Below are positions 42,258-49,444 of a stretch of DNA of 64,000 bases, piece after piece. The position numbers and the translations under genes were made by a program. The DNA comes from Albirhodobacter sp042466415 (GTDB lineage: Bacteria > Pseudomonadota > Alphaproteobacteria > Rhodobacterales > Rhodobacteraceae). The notes beneath the pieces were generated by a model that saw only the letters and a list, made by a program, of their open reading frames with translations, searched no databases and was not told where the DNA came from. The stretch's first letter is position 1; every line of letters starts with the position of its first letter. Location: assembly GCF_042466415.1 (NCBI RefSeq), contig NZ_JAXHCH010000001.1:372001-436000 (forward strand). The letters run 5' to 3'.

Positions 42258-42297
42258 GATGACTCTGCCCGTTCTCTCGGCACGCCCTCTGTTTAGC

Positions 42298-42322
42298 CCG
42301 CATAATGCGCCCATTTATGCGG
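42298..42322. promoter_or_regulatory. Palindrome upstream of mgsA
   Basis: CCGCATAA-N9-TTATGCGG is a perfect 8-bp inverted repeat 119 bp before the mgsA ATG. A direct repeat of AAAATTTAT follows (near 42327 and 42343). It is a candidate site for the XRE-cupin regulator encoded just upstream. Confidence 0.55.
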
Positions 42323-42440
42323 CATAAAATTTATCAAAAGTAAAATTTATTCCTCTGAAAGAAATTATCTTGAAAAGAAACTAATCTTCCCCTTAGTTAA
42401 TTCTAAGCGGCAGTGACGCCGAAGCTACACGGAGTTGACT

Positions 42441-43328
42441 ATGTGCGGAATTGTTGGCCTGTTCCTGAAGAAGGAAGACCTGCGGCCCCAGTTGGGAGAG
42501 CTGCTGACCGAAATGCTGATCACCATGACCGATCGTGGCCCCGATAGCGCGGGCATTGCGATCTACGGCGATGAGGGTGACGGTTTTAAAATGACGTTGC
42601 AATCAGACACGCCGGAGACCACCTTTGCGGGTCTGGATGTCGAGATGACAGATGCGCTCGGCGCGCCCGTCACGATGAAAATCGTCGACACCCATGCGGT
42701 TTTGCGCCTTCCCAAGGATGTGGAAGTCGCCGCGCGTCAGTTCATCGAAGCAAAGAACATCCGCATCATGGGTGCAGGCGACTCGATGGAGATCTTCAAA
42801 GAGATCGGCTTGCCAAAAGATGTGGCGGCGCGTTTCAACCTGTCCGCTATGTCGGGCAGCCATGGGATCGGCCATACCCGTATGGCAACCGAAAGCGCCG
42901 TCACGACGCTTGGGGCGCACCCGTTTTCGACCGGCGCGGATCAATGTCTCGTACACAATGGCTCGTTGTCCAACCATAACGCGATGCGCCGCATTTTGAC
43001 GCAAAAAGGCTTCGCGCCGAAAACCCAAAACGATACCGAAGTCGCCGCTTGCTATATCTCGTCACGCTTGGCGGAAGGCGCCAATCTGGGCGAGGCTTTG
43101 GAGGGCACACTGTCGGATCTGGATGGGTTCTTCACCTTCGTTGTTGGCACGAAAAACGGCTTTGGCGTGGTGCGTGACCCGATCGCGTGCAAGCCCGCCG
43201 TGATGGCCGAAACCGATGATTACGTGGCCTTCGGCAGCGAATACCGCGCCTTGGCAAATCTTCCGGGGATCGAAACCGCACGTGTGTGGGAGCCGGAACC
43301 CGCAACTGTTTATTTCTGGGAGCGTTGA
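42441..43328 (+). CDS. mgsA: N-methylglutamate synthase subunit A (class II glutamine amidotransferase)
   Basis: 295 residues from the ATG at 42441. This start puts Cys at position 2 (MCGIVGLFL), the nucleophile exposed after Met removal in Ntn amidotransferases. GGAG lies 7 nt upstream; the TTG at 42435 would bury it. DRGPDSAGIAIYG, the GIGHTRMATESAV loop and VHNGSLSNHNAMRRIL are typical of the GltB-like/GlxB fold. It works with mgsB and mgsC, which follow directly, to make N-methylglutamate from methylamine-derived gamma-glutamylmethylamide. The stop is 1 nt before the mgsB ATG. Confidence 0.93.
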   Translation: MCGIVGLFLKKEDLRPQLGELLTEMLITMTDRGPDSAGIAIYGDEGDGFKMTLQSDTPETTFAGLDVEMTDALGAPVTMKIVDTHAVLRLPKDVEVAARQFIEAKNIRIMGAGDSMEIFKEIGLPKDVAARFNLSAMSGSHGIGHTRMATESAVTTLGAHPFSTGADQCLVHNGSLSNHNAMRRILTQKGFAPKTQNDTEVAACYISSRLAEGANLGEALEGTLSDLDGFFTFVVGTKNGFGVVRDPIACKPAVMAETDDYVAFGSEYRALANLPGIETARVWEPEPATVYFWER

Positions 43329-43329
43329 G

Positions 43330-44013
43330 ATGCAGGTAATTGACCTCGGCCAAACTCCGCTGCGTGAGTTGAATTCGGCTCTGCAAGCACAGGCCAAAAC
43401 TACGAACCAAACCGCGTGGACGATTGAAAACCCGAAAGGAGCTCATGCGATTGCTGTGGGCCTCGATGCGCCGATTGAAGTCACGGTGAAGGGCTCAACG
43501 GGCTATTACTGCGCGGGTATGAACAAGCAAGCGACGGTGCATGTGACCGGCTCTGCGGGTCCGGGTGTCGCGGAAAACATGATGTCGGGCACGGTCATCA
43601 TTGAGGGCGACGCGAGCCAATATGCGGGCGCCACCGGTCAGGGCGGTCTGTTGGTCATCAAGGGGAATGCGGCATCGCGTTGCGGCATTTCGATGAAAGG
43701 GATCGACATCGTCGTTCACGGAAACATCGGGCATATGTCAGCCTTTATGGGACAATCGGGAAATCTGGTGGTCTTGGGCGATGCCGGCGACGCCCTCGGC
43801 GACAGCTGCTACGAAGTGCGGATGTTCGTGCGCGGATCCGTGAAATCGCTCGGATCTGATTGCGTCGAGAAAGAGATGCGGCCGGAGCATCTTGAGATCC
43901 TGAAGGATCTTCTCGCGAAATCGGGAGCAGATGCAAAGCCGGAGGAATTCAAGCGCTACGGTTCTGCCCGCAACCTCTATCATTTCCACGTCGATCACGC
44001 CAGCGCGTACTGA
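43330..44013 (+). CDS. mgsB: N-methylglutamate synthase subunit B (GXGXG-motif protein)
   Basis: 227 residues, a right-handed beta-helix like the C-terminal domain of glutamate synthase (GlxC type). Repeated Gly patterns are visible: GYYCAGMNKQATVHVTGSAG, then MMSGTVIIEGDASQYAG, GGLLVIKGNAASRCGISMKG and GNLVVLGDAGDALG. In the synthase complex it is a structural and channelling subunit between MgsA and MgsC. The ATG is 1 nt after the mgsA stop; mgsC follows after 10 nt. Confidence 0.93.
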   Translation: MQVIDLGQTPLRELNSALQAQAKTTNQTAWTIENPKGAHAIAVGLDAPIEVTVKGSTGYYCAGMNKQATVHVTGSAGPGVAENMMSGTVIIEGDASQYAGATGQGGLLVIKGNAASRCGISMKGIDIVVHGNIGHMSAFMGQSGNLVVLGDAGDALGDSCYEVRMFVRGSVKSLGSDCVEKEMRPEHLEILKDLLAKSGADAKPEEFKRYGSARNLYHFHVDHASAY

Positions 44014-44023
44014 GGAGACAGAC

Positions 44024-45349
44024 ATGTCCAAAACCCCACAAACCCTGCCGCGTGACAGTGCAACGTTCACCCCGGAAATCAGTGCGGAAATTCGCCGTGC
44101 GGCGGATACCGGCATCTACGACATTCGTGGCGGTGGCGCAAAACGTAAGGTACCGCATTTCGATGATCTGCTGTTCCTCGGCGCTTCAATCTCGCGCTAC
44201 CCGTTGGAGGGCTACCGCGAGAAATGCGACACGACCGTCACGTTGGGCGCGCGCTTTGCGAGCAAGCCGATCGTTCTGAAAACGCCTGTCACGATTGCGG
44301 GTATGTCGTTTGGTGCGCTGTCCGGTCCCGCGAAAGAAGCGTTGGGACGCGGGGCGACGATGGCGGGCACCTCTACCACGACTGGCGATGGCGGGATGAC
44401 GGACGAAGAGCGCGGCCATTCGGAAAAGCTGGTTTATCAGTATCTTCCGAGCCGCTACGGGATGAACCCCGATGATTTGCGCCGTGCGGATGCGATTGAA
44501 ATCGTGGTGGGCCAAGGGGCGAAGCCGGGCGGCGGCGGGATGCTTTTAGGTCAGAAAATTACCGAGCGCGTTGCAGGTATGCGCAATTTGCCGGTTGGGA
44601 TTGATCAGCGGTCTGCGTGTCGTCACCCTGATTGGACAGGCCCTGATGATCTGGAAATCAAAATTCTTGAAATCCGTGAAATCACCAATTGGGAAAAGCC
44701 GATCTATGTCAAAATCGGTGGCGCGCGCCCCTATTACGATACCGCCTTGGCGGTGAAAGCGGGGGCGGATGTTGTCGTTCTCGACGGGATGCAAGGCGGG
44801 ACTGCGGCCACGCAAGATGTGTTCATCGAGCATGTCGGCCAGCCGACACTTGCGTGCATTCGCCCCGCCGTCAAAGCTTTGCAAGACCTCGGGATGCACC
44901 GCACTGTTCAATTGATCGTCTCGGGCGGCATCCGGTCGGGCGCAGATGTGGCGAAAGCTTTGGCGCTCGGTGCGGATGCGGTGGCTATCGGCACGGCGGC
45001 CTTGATCGCCTTGGGCGAAAATGACCCCAAATGGGGCGCGGAATATGCGGCGCTTGGCACCACGGCGGACGCGTATGACGACTGGCACGAGGGTAAAGAC
45101 CCAGCCGGAATCACCACTCAAGACCCGGAATTGATGAAACGCCTCGATCCGGTAGAAGCTGCGCGCAAGCTGCGAAACTACCTCGCGGTGCTGACGCTCG
45201 AATGTCAGACGATCGCGCGCGCTTGTGGCAAAAGCCATGTCCATAACCTTGAGCCGGAAGATCTTTGCGCCCTGACGATCGAGGCGGCGGCGATGGCGGG
45301 CGTGCCTTTGGCAGGCACGAACTGGATCCCCGGGCAAGGCGGGTTCTGA
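44024..45349 (+). CDS. mgsC: N-methylglutamate synthase subunit C (FMN-binding glutamate-synthase core)
   Basis: 441 residues from the ATG at 44024, preceded by GAGGAG. It has the GltB FMN/iron-sulphur barrel: PVTIAGMSFGALSGPAKEALG, GMTDEERGH, then AKPGGGGMLLGQKI, VVVLDGMQGGTAATQDVF and VSGGIRSGADVAKALALGADAV. The Cys cluster region is CQTIARACGKSHVHNLEPEDL. Function: the synthase half that joins methylamine to glutamate carbon in the indirect methylamine pathway. A hairpin separates it from gmaS. Confidence 0.95.
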   Translation: MSKTPQTLPRDSATFTPEISAEIRRAADTGIYDIRGGGAKRKVPHFDDLLFLGASISRYPLEGYREKCDTTVTLGARFASKPIVLKTPVTIAGMSFGALSGPAKEALGRGATMAGTSTTTGDGGMTDEERGHSEKLVYQYLPSRYGMNPDDLRRADAIEIVVGQGAKPGGGGMLLGQKITERVAGMRNLPVGIDQRSACRHPDWTGPDDLEIKILEIREITNWEKPIYVKIGGARPYYDTALAVKAGADVVVLDGMQGGTAATQDVFIEHVGQPTLACIRPAVKALQDLGMHRTVQLIVSGGIRSGADVAKALALGADAVAIGTAALIALGENDPKWGAEYAALGTTADAYDDWHEGKDPAGITTQDPELMKRLDPVEAARKLRNYLAVLTLECQTIARACGKSHVHNLEPEDLCALTIEAAAMAGVPLAGTNWIPGQGGF

Positions 45350-45365
45350 CCCTCTCACAATACGA

Positions 45366-45387
45366 TGGCGCGGCACAGACCGCGCCA
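45366..45387 (+). promoter_or_regulatory. Intercistronic hairpin between mgsC and gmaS
   Basis: TGGCGCGG-CACAGA-CCGCGCCA is a perfect 8-bp stem without a U-run. It lies 17 nt after the mgsC stop and 27 nt before gmaS. It could be a processing or partial-termination site that sets different levels for the two genes. Confidence 0.5.
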
Positions 45388-45414
45388 CATTTCCACAACA
45401 GGGAACTTGGATAA

Positions 45415-46716
45415 ATGACCGATCTGGCGGAATATGCCCGCGAAAAGGGCGTTAAATACTTCATGATCTCCTACACGGATCTGTTCGGCGGCCAGCGCGC
45501 CAAGCTGGTTCCGGCGCAGGCGATTGCTGAAATGCAAGAAAACGGCGCCGGCTTTGCAGGGTTCGCGACCTATCTTGATCTGACCCCTGCGCATCCTGAT
45601 ATGCTTGCTGTGCCGGACGCCTCTCGCGTTATCCAACTGCCGTGGAAGCCCGAGGTCGCGTGGGTGCCTGCCAATTGCGTGATGGAGGGCGAGGGCGTGG
45701 CCCAAGCGCCGCGAAATGTGCTGGGGCGGCTGATTAAAGAGGCCGCTGATATGGGCCTCACGGTGAAAACCGGGATCGAGGCGGAGTTCTTTTTGCTCAC
45801 GCCGGAGGGGATGGAAATCTCTGATCCGATGGATACCGCATCGAAGCCTTGTTATGATCAACAGGCCGTTATGCGCCGTTATGATGTGATCGCAGAAATC
45901 TGTGATTACATGCTGGAGCTTGGCTGGGAAGCCTATCAAAACGACCATGAGGACGCGAATGGCCAGTTCGAGATGAACTGGAAATATGATGAGGCTATGG
46001 CCACCGCCGACAAGCATAGCTTCTTCAAATTCATGGTCAAATCGGTCGCCGAGAAGCACGGTCTGCGGGCGACTTTCATGCCCAAGCCGATCATGGGTCT
46101 GACCGGAAACGGCTGCCACGCGCATATCTCGGTTTGGGATCAAGACGGCAATAACGCCTTCGCAGATACGACCAAAGAGTTGGGTCTGTCGGACAGCGGC
46201 CGCACCTTCTTGGGCGGGATTATGAAACACGCATCCGCCTTGGCGATGATCACCAATCCGACCGTGAACAGCTACAAGCGTATCAACGCGCCGCGCACGA
46301 TTTCCGGCGCGACTTGGGCGCCCAATAGCGTCACTTGGACCGGCAATAACCGCACGCATATGGTTCGTGTTCCAGGGCCGGGCCGGTTTGAATTGCGCCT
46401 GCCTGATGGCGCGGTGAATCCGTATTTGTTGCAAGCGGTTATCATTGCCGCGGGGCTGTCGGGCATGAAATCCAAAGCCGATCCGGGCAAGCGTCATGAT
46501 ATCGATATGTATAAAGACGGGCATACTGTCACCGATGCGCCGAAGCTGCCGTTGAACCTTCTTGATGCGATCCGGGCCTATGACGCGGATGAGGTGCTAA
46601 AGGAAGCAATGGGCACGGAATTCTCAAACGCGTTCATCAAGATGAAAAAGCAGGAATGGAATTCCTACACATCGTTCCTGTCGCAATGGGAGCGCGACAA
46701 CACGCTCGATATCTAA
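45415..46716 (+). CDS. gmaS: Gamma-glutamylmethylamide synthetase (GlnT-type glutamine synthetase)
   Basis: 433 residues. Ligates methylamine to glutamate using ATP. Glutamine-synthetase motifs are in order: GIEAEFFL (metal ligands), NDHEDANGQFEMNW, FMPKPIMGLTGNGCHAHISVW, then NSYKRINAPRTISGATWAPN and RFELRLPDGAVNPYL. A GlnT-type enzyme next to mgsABC and mgdABCD is the GmaS of the N-methylglutamate pathway; by sequence alone it could be a glutamine synthetase III-like GlnT. The SD before the ATG is weak (GGGAACTTGG). Confidence 0.92.
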   Translation: MTDLAEYAREKGVKYFMISYTDLFGGQRAKLVPAQAIAEMQENGAGFAGFATYLDLTPAHPDMLAVPDASRVIQLPWKPEVAWVPANCVMEGEGVAQAPRNVLGRLIKEAADMGLTVKTGIEAEFFLLTPEGMEISDPMDTASKPCYDQQAVMRRYDVIAEICDYMLELGWEAYQNDHEDANGQFEMNWKYDEAMATADKHSFFKFMVKSVAEKHGLRATFMPKPIMGLTGNGCHAHISVWDQDGNNAFADTTKELGLSDSGRTFLGGIMKHASALAMITNPTVNSYKRINAPRTISGATWAPNSVTWTGNNRTHMVRVPGPGRFELRLPDGAVNPYLLQAVIIAAGLSGMKSKADPGKRHDIDMYKDGHTVTDAPKLPLNLLDAIRAYDADEVLKEAMGTEFSNAFIKMKKQEWNSYTSFLSQWERDNTLDI

Positions 46717-46812
46717 AAATTTCGGCCGTCCGTTTTGTATGCGCAAGCGCCATGGCGCTGCTGCGTGTCACAGGCGGGCGGCCTAGCACGTTGAAATCAC
46801 GGGGCGCGATTG

Positions 46813-47757
46813 TCACTGCATGGCCATCGCGCGAACGGATCGCGGCTGTCCGCCATATGTTTTGCGGTAGGAGTTTGAGAATCCTGCGGCCGACGAAAAT
46901 CCCGTCATGAATGCTATTTCGCCAATGCTGAGGCGGGACGCCTCAAGCAAGCCTTTCGCAGTCTTCAACCGGATCGAAAGGTAGGTCTGCATCACAGACC
47001 GGCCGATTGACTGGCTGAATTGTCTTTGCAACTGGCGCGATGAGATCCCCACCAATGTGCTGATCTGATCGAGGTCAAGCGGGTCCGCGATATGGCTCTC
47101 CATCAATTCAAGCGCTTCTGCGACAGAACGCGACAGCGGGCCATACCTTGCTTCGACGCTGGCTTGTTGCGGGGCGTCGGCCACGCGAATTTCCGTTTGA
47201 ATGAACCAATCGCTGATACGCTGAGCAAAATTGACGCCGTGTTCTGCGGAGATCATTGCGTGCATCATGTCGAGAGGCGCGGTGCCCCCTGCGCAGGTAA
47301 AACGATCCCGATCGATGACATAGAGGCGTCGCTCCAGTGAGAACCGGTCTGATTGTGCCCGTAAATCGTCGAGGTGATGCCAATGCACGGTGAACCTGCG
47401 GGCTTCCATGAGGCCTGCGCGCGCCAACACCGCACTGCCGCCTGAAATACCGCCCAACGCGACGGCGTTTCGATCCAATTGGCGCAGCCAGGTAAAGAGC
47501 GTTTGGTCGCGCACGCGCAGGGGATCCCCCCCCGCGACCACGAAGACAATATCGAAATCAAGCGCGTGATCCCCAATCGCCGTCGTCTCGATGAATGCGG
47601 GCAGCGACGATCGCACCGGACCACCGTGGAGAGATAAAGGGACAATCTCATAGAGCGGTGTTTTCGAAAACAGGTTCGCCGCGCGAAGAGGCTCCATCGC
47701 GGCAGAGGTACTCATCATTGCGAAACCATCGATCAGGAAGAACCCAATTTTGCGCAT
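46813..47757 (-). CDS. GlxA-type AraC-family regulator
   Basis: 314 residues. The N-terminal DJ-1/PfpI-like domain (1-190) has GGISGGSAVLARAGLMEARR; a Ser stands where enzymatic members have the nucleophile Cys, so it is a sensor rather than an enzyme. The C-terminal AraC helix-turn-helix pair (about 225-310) has LDQISTLVGISSRQLQRQFSQ and IGEIAFMTGFSSAAGFSNSYR. It is divergent from mgdA with a 100-bp shared gap that carries a 21-bp-spaced direct repeat. It probably activates the mgd genes, since related GlxA regulators control choline, carnitine and sarcosine catabolism. Confidence 0.92.
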   Translation of the reverse strand: MRKIGFFLIDGFAMMSTSAAMEPLRAANLFSKTPLYEIVPLSLHGGPVRSSLPAFIETTAIGDHALDFDIVFVVAGGDPLRVRDQTLFTWLRQLDRNAVALGGISGGSAVLARAGLMEARRFTVHWHHLDDLRAQSDRFSLERRLYVIDRDRFTCAGGTAPLDMMHAMISAEHGVNFAQRISDWFIQTEIRVADAPQQASVEARYGPLSRSVAEALELMESHIADPLDLDQISTLVGISSRQLQRQFSQSIGRSVMQTYLSIRLKTAKGLLEASRLSIGEIAFMTGFSSAAGFSNSYRKTYGGQPRSVRAMAMQ

Positions 47758-47776
47758 CTGACCAAGTGACCCTTTA

Positions 47777-47807
47777 TTGAAAGATAATGTCTCTTTTTTG
47801 AAAGATA
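47777..47807. promoter_or_regulatory. Direct repeat in the mgdA-regulator gap
   Basis: TTGAAAGATA occurs exactly at 47777-47786 and 47798-47807. The offset is 21 bp, two helical turns, in the same orientation. AraC-family proteins bind such paired half-sites with two subunits on one DNA face. It lies 51 bp upstream of the mgdA ATG. Confidence 0.65.
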
Positions 47808-47857
47808 TGTCATGAGCTGCGTGATTAAAACAAAGAAGTAGAACAAGGAGTCACAGG

Positions 47858-49108
47858 ATGCGGTTTTCCGGCTTTCGCGTTATCAAAGAGGCCCTTACGG
47901 GGCATCATGGCTGGAAACCGCTTTGGCGGAACCCTGAGCCGCAGGCAGCGTATGATTATATCATTGTTGGCGGAGGCGGACATGGCTTGGCGACGGCCTA
48001 CCACCTTGCGAAGGTGTTCAAGGGCAAGCGTATCGCAGTGCTTGAAAAAGGCTGGTTGGGATCCGGCAATATCGGGCGGAATACCACGATCATCCGCTCA
48101 AACTATCTGCTGCCGGGCAATGAGCCCTTTTATGAGTTTTCCATGAAACTCTGGGAGTCGATGGAACAAGAATTCAACTTTAACGCAATGGTGAGCCAGC
48201 GCGGTATTTTGAACCTTATCCATTCCGACGGCCAGCGCGACGCCTATCGGCGCCGCGGCAATGCTATGTTGTTGGCGGGCGCGGATGCTGAACTGCTGGA
48301 TACGGCCGGCGTTCGCGCGATGTATCCGTGGCTCAATTTCGATAATGCGCGCTTCCCGATTAAGGGCGGTTTGCTGCAACGGCGGGCGGGCACGGCGCGC
48401 CACGACGGCGTTGTTTGGGGCTATGCTCGGGGCGCAGATTTGCTGGGCGTCGACATCATCCAGAACTGTGAAGTGACTGGTTTCCGGATCGAGCAAGGTC
48501 GTGTGCAGGGTGTTGAGACCTCGCGCGGATATATTGGCGCGAAGAAAGTTGGCGTCGCGGTTGCAGGGTCTTCGGGCAAGGTGATGGCGATGGCGGGGAT
48601 GCGCCTACCGATCGAGAGCCACGTCCTGCAGGCGTTCGTGTCTGAGGGGCTCAAGCCGGTTATCGACGGGGTTATTACCTTCGGCGCGGGGCATTTTTAT
48701 GTCAGCCAGTCGGATAAGGGCGGTTTGGTGTTCGGCGGCGATATCGACGGATACAACTCCTACGCACAGCGCGGCAATCTCGCGGTGATCGAGGATGTCG
48801 CGGAAGGCGGAATGGCGTTGATGCCCGCTATCGGGCGCGCGCGCTTGTTGCGCGCTTGGGGCGGAATTATGGATATGTCGATGGATGGGAGCCCGATCAT
48901 CGACCGCACGCCAGTTGAGGGCCTCTATCTGAATGCGGGTTGGTGCTATGGCGGGTTCAAGGCGACGCCAGCATCGGGTTACGCCTTCGCGCATCTGCTC
49001 GCGACCGACACCCCGCACGACACGGCGAAAGCTTACAGGTTGGATCGTTTCAACCGCGGTTATGTCATCGACGAAAAAGGGGTTGGCGCGCAGCCAAACC
49101 TTCACTGA
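47858..49108 (+). CDS. mgdA: N-methylglutamate dehydrogenase subunit A (sarcosine oxidase beta-like)
   Basis: 416 residues. Flavin oxidoreductase of the DAO/SoxB type. The FAD motif YIIVGGGGHGLATAYHLAK is near residue 31. The N-terminus MRFSGFRVIKEALTGHHGW is typical of SoxB. SGNIGRNTTIIRSNYL lies near the flavin site, and GWCYGGFKATPASGYAFAHLL is the C-terminal FAD contact. The surrounding gmaS and mgsABC genes favour N-methylglutamate over sarcosine as substrate. AAGGAG precedes the ATG. It starts the transcript mgdABCD-folD-purU. Confidence 0.9.
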   Translation: MRFSGFRVIKEALTGHHGWKPLWRNPEPQAAYDYIIVGGGGHGLATAYHLAKVFKGKRIAVLEKGWLGSGNIGRNTTIIRSNYLLPGNEPFYEFSMKLWESMEQEFNFNAMVSQRGILNLIHSDGQRDAYRRRGNAMLLAGADAELLDTAGVRAMYPWLNFDNARFPIKGGLLQRRAGTARHDGVVWGYARGADLLGVDIIQNCEVTGFRIEQGRVQGVETSRGYIGAKKVGVAVAGSSGKVMAMAGMRLPIESHVLQAFVSEGLKPVIDGVITFGAGHFYVSQSDKGGLVFGGDIDGYNSYAQRGNLAVIEDVAEGGMALMPAIGRARLLRAWGGIMDMSMDGSPIIDRTPVEGLYLNAGWCYGGFKATPASGYAFAHLLATDTPHDTAKAYRLDRFNRGYVIDEKGVGAQPNLH

Positions 49109-49153
49109 CGCGCGCTGCTCGTTGAATTTTCTCGCTCTATTCAAGGCTAGATC

Positions 49154-49444
49154 ATGCTTATTCCTCATCCGCTTCTCGGCCTGCGCGACGCGCAAGAATT
49201 TACCTATCTCGGCGATGCAAATTTGCTCAACCGTCCCGACGGCATGGCGGAAGACGCCCCCGATCGGTTTTACGACTATGTCTATCTGCGCGACAATCCG
49301 GCGGGGGTTCACCGCGAGCTATGGTTCCATGAGCAGGGCGATCGGAGCTGGCTGATTGTGACGCGCAACACGGTGACGCATGAAATTCTGGGCGCGGAAC
49401 TGGCGCGTGATGTCGCGCTGGCGAACCGTGGAGGTGTACAATGA
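49154..49444 (+). CDS. mgdB: N-methylglutamate dehydrogenase subunit B (SoxD-like)
   Basis: 96 residues. The fold pattern follows the sarcosine oxidase delta subunit: DAQEFTYLGDANLL, then DRFYDYVYLRDNPAGVHRELWFHEQG, NTVTHEILGAELA. The CPxCG zinc knuckle that starts classical SoxD is replaced by HPLLG, and no cysteine is present, so zinc is probably not bound. This agrees with a dehydrogenase variant rather than a true sarcosine oxidase. The stop overlaps mgdC by 4 nt. Confidence 0.88.
   Translation: MLIPHPLLGLRDAQEFTYLGDANLLNRPDGMAEDAPDRFYDYVYLRDNPAGVHRELWFHEQGDRSWLIVTRNTVTHEILGAELARDVALANRGGVQ

Noticed and set aside
46746..46759. Perfect palindrome AGCGCCATGGCGCT between gmaS and the GlxA-type gene
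   Set aside because: Short, GC-rich, no U-run, between converging genes; could be a weak terminator but not better than chance.
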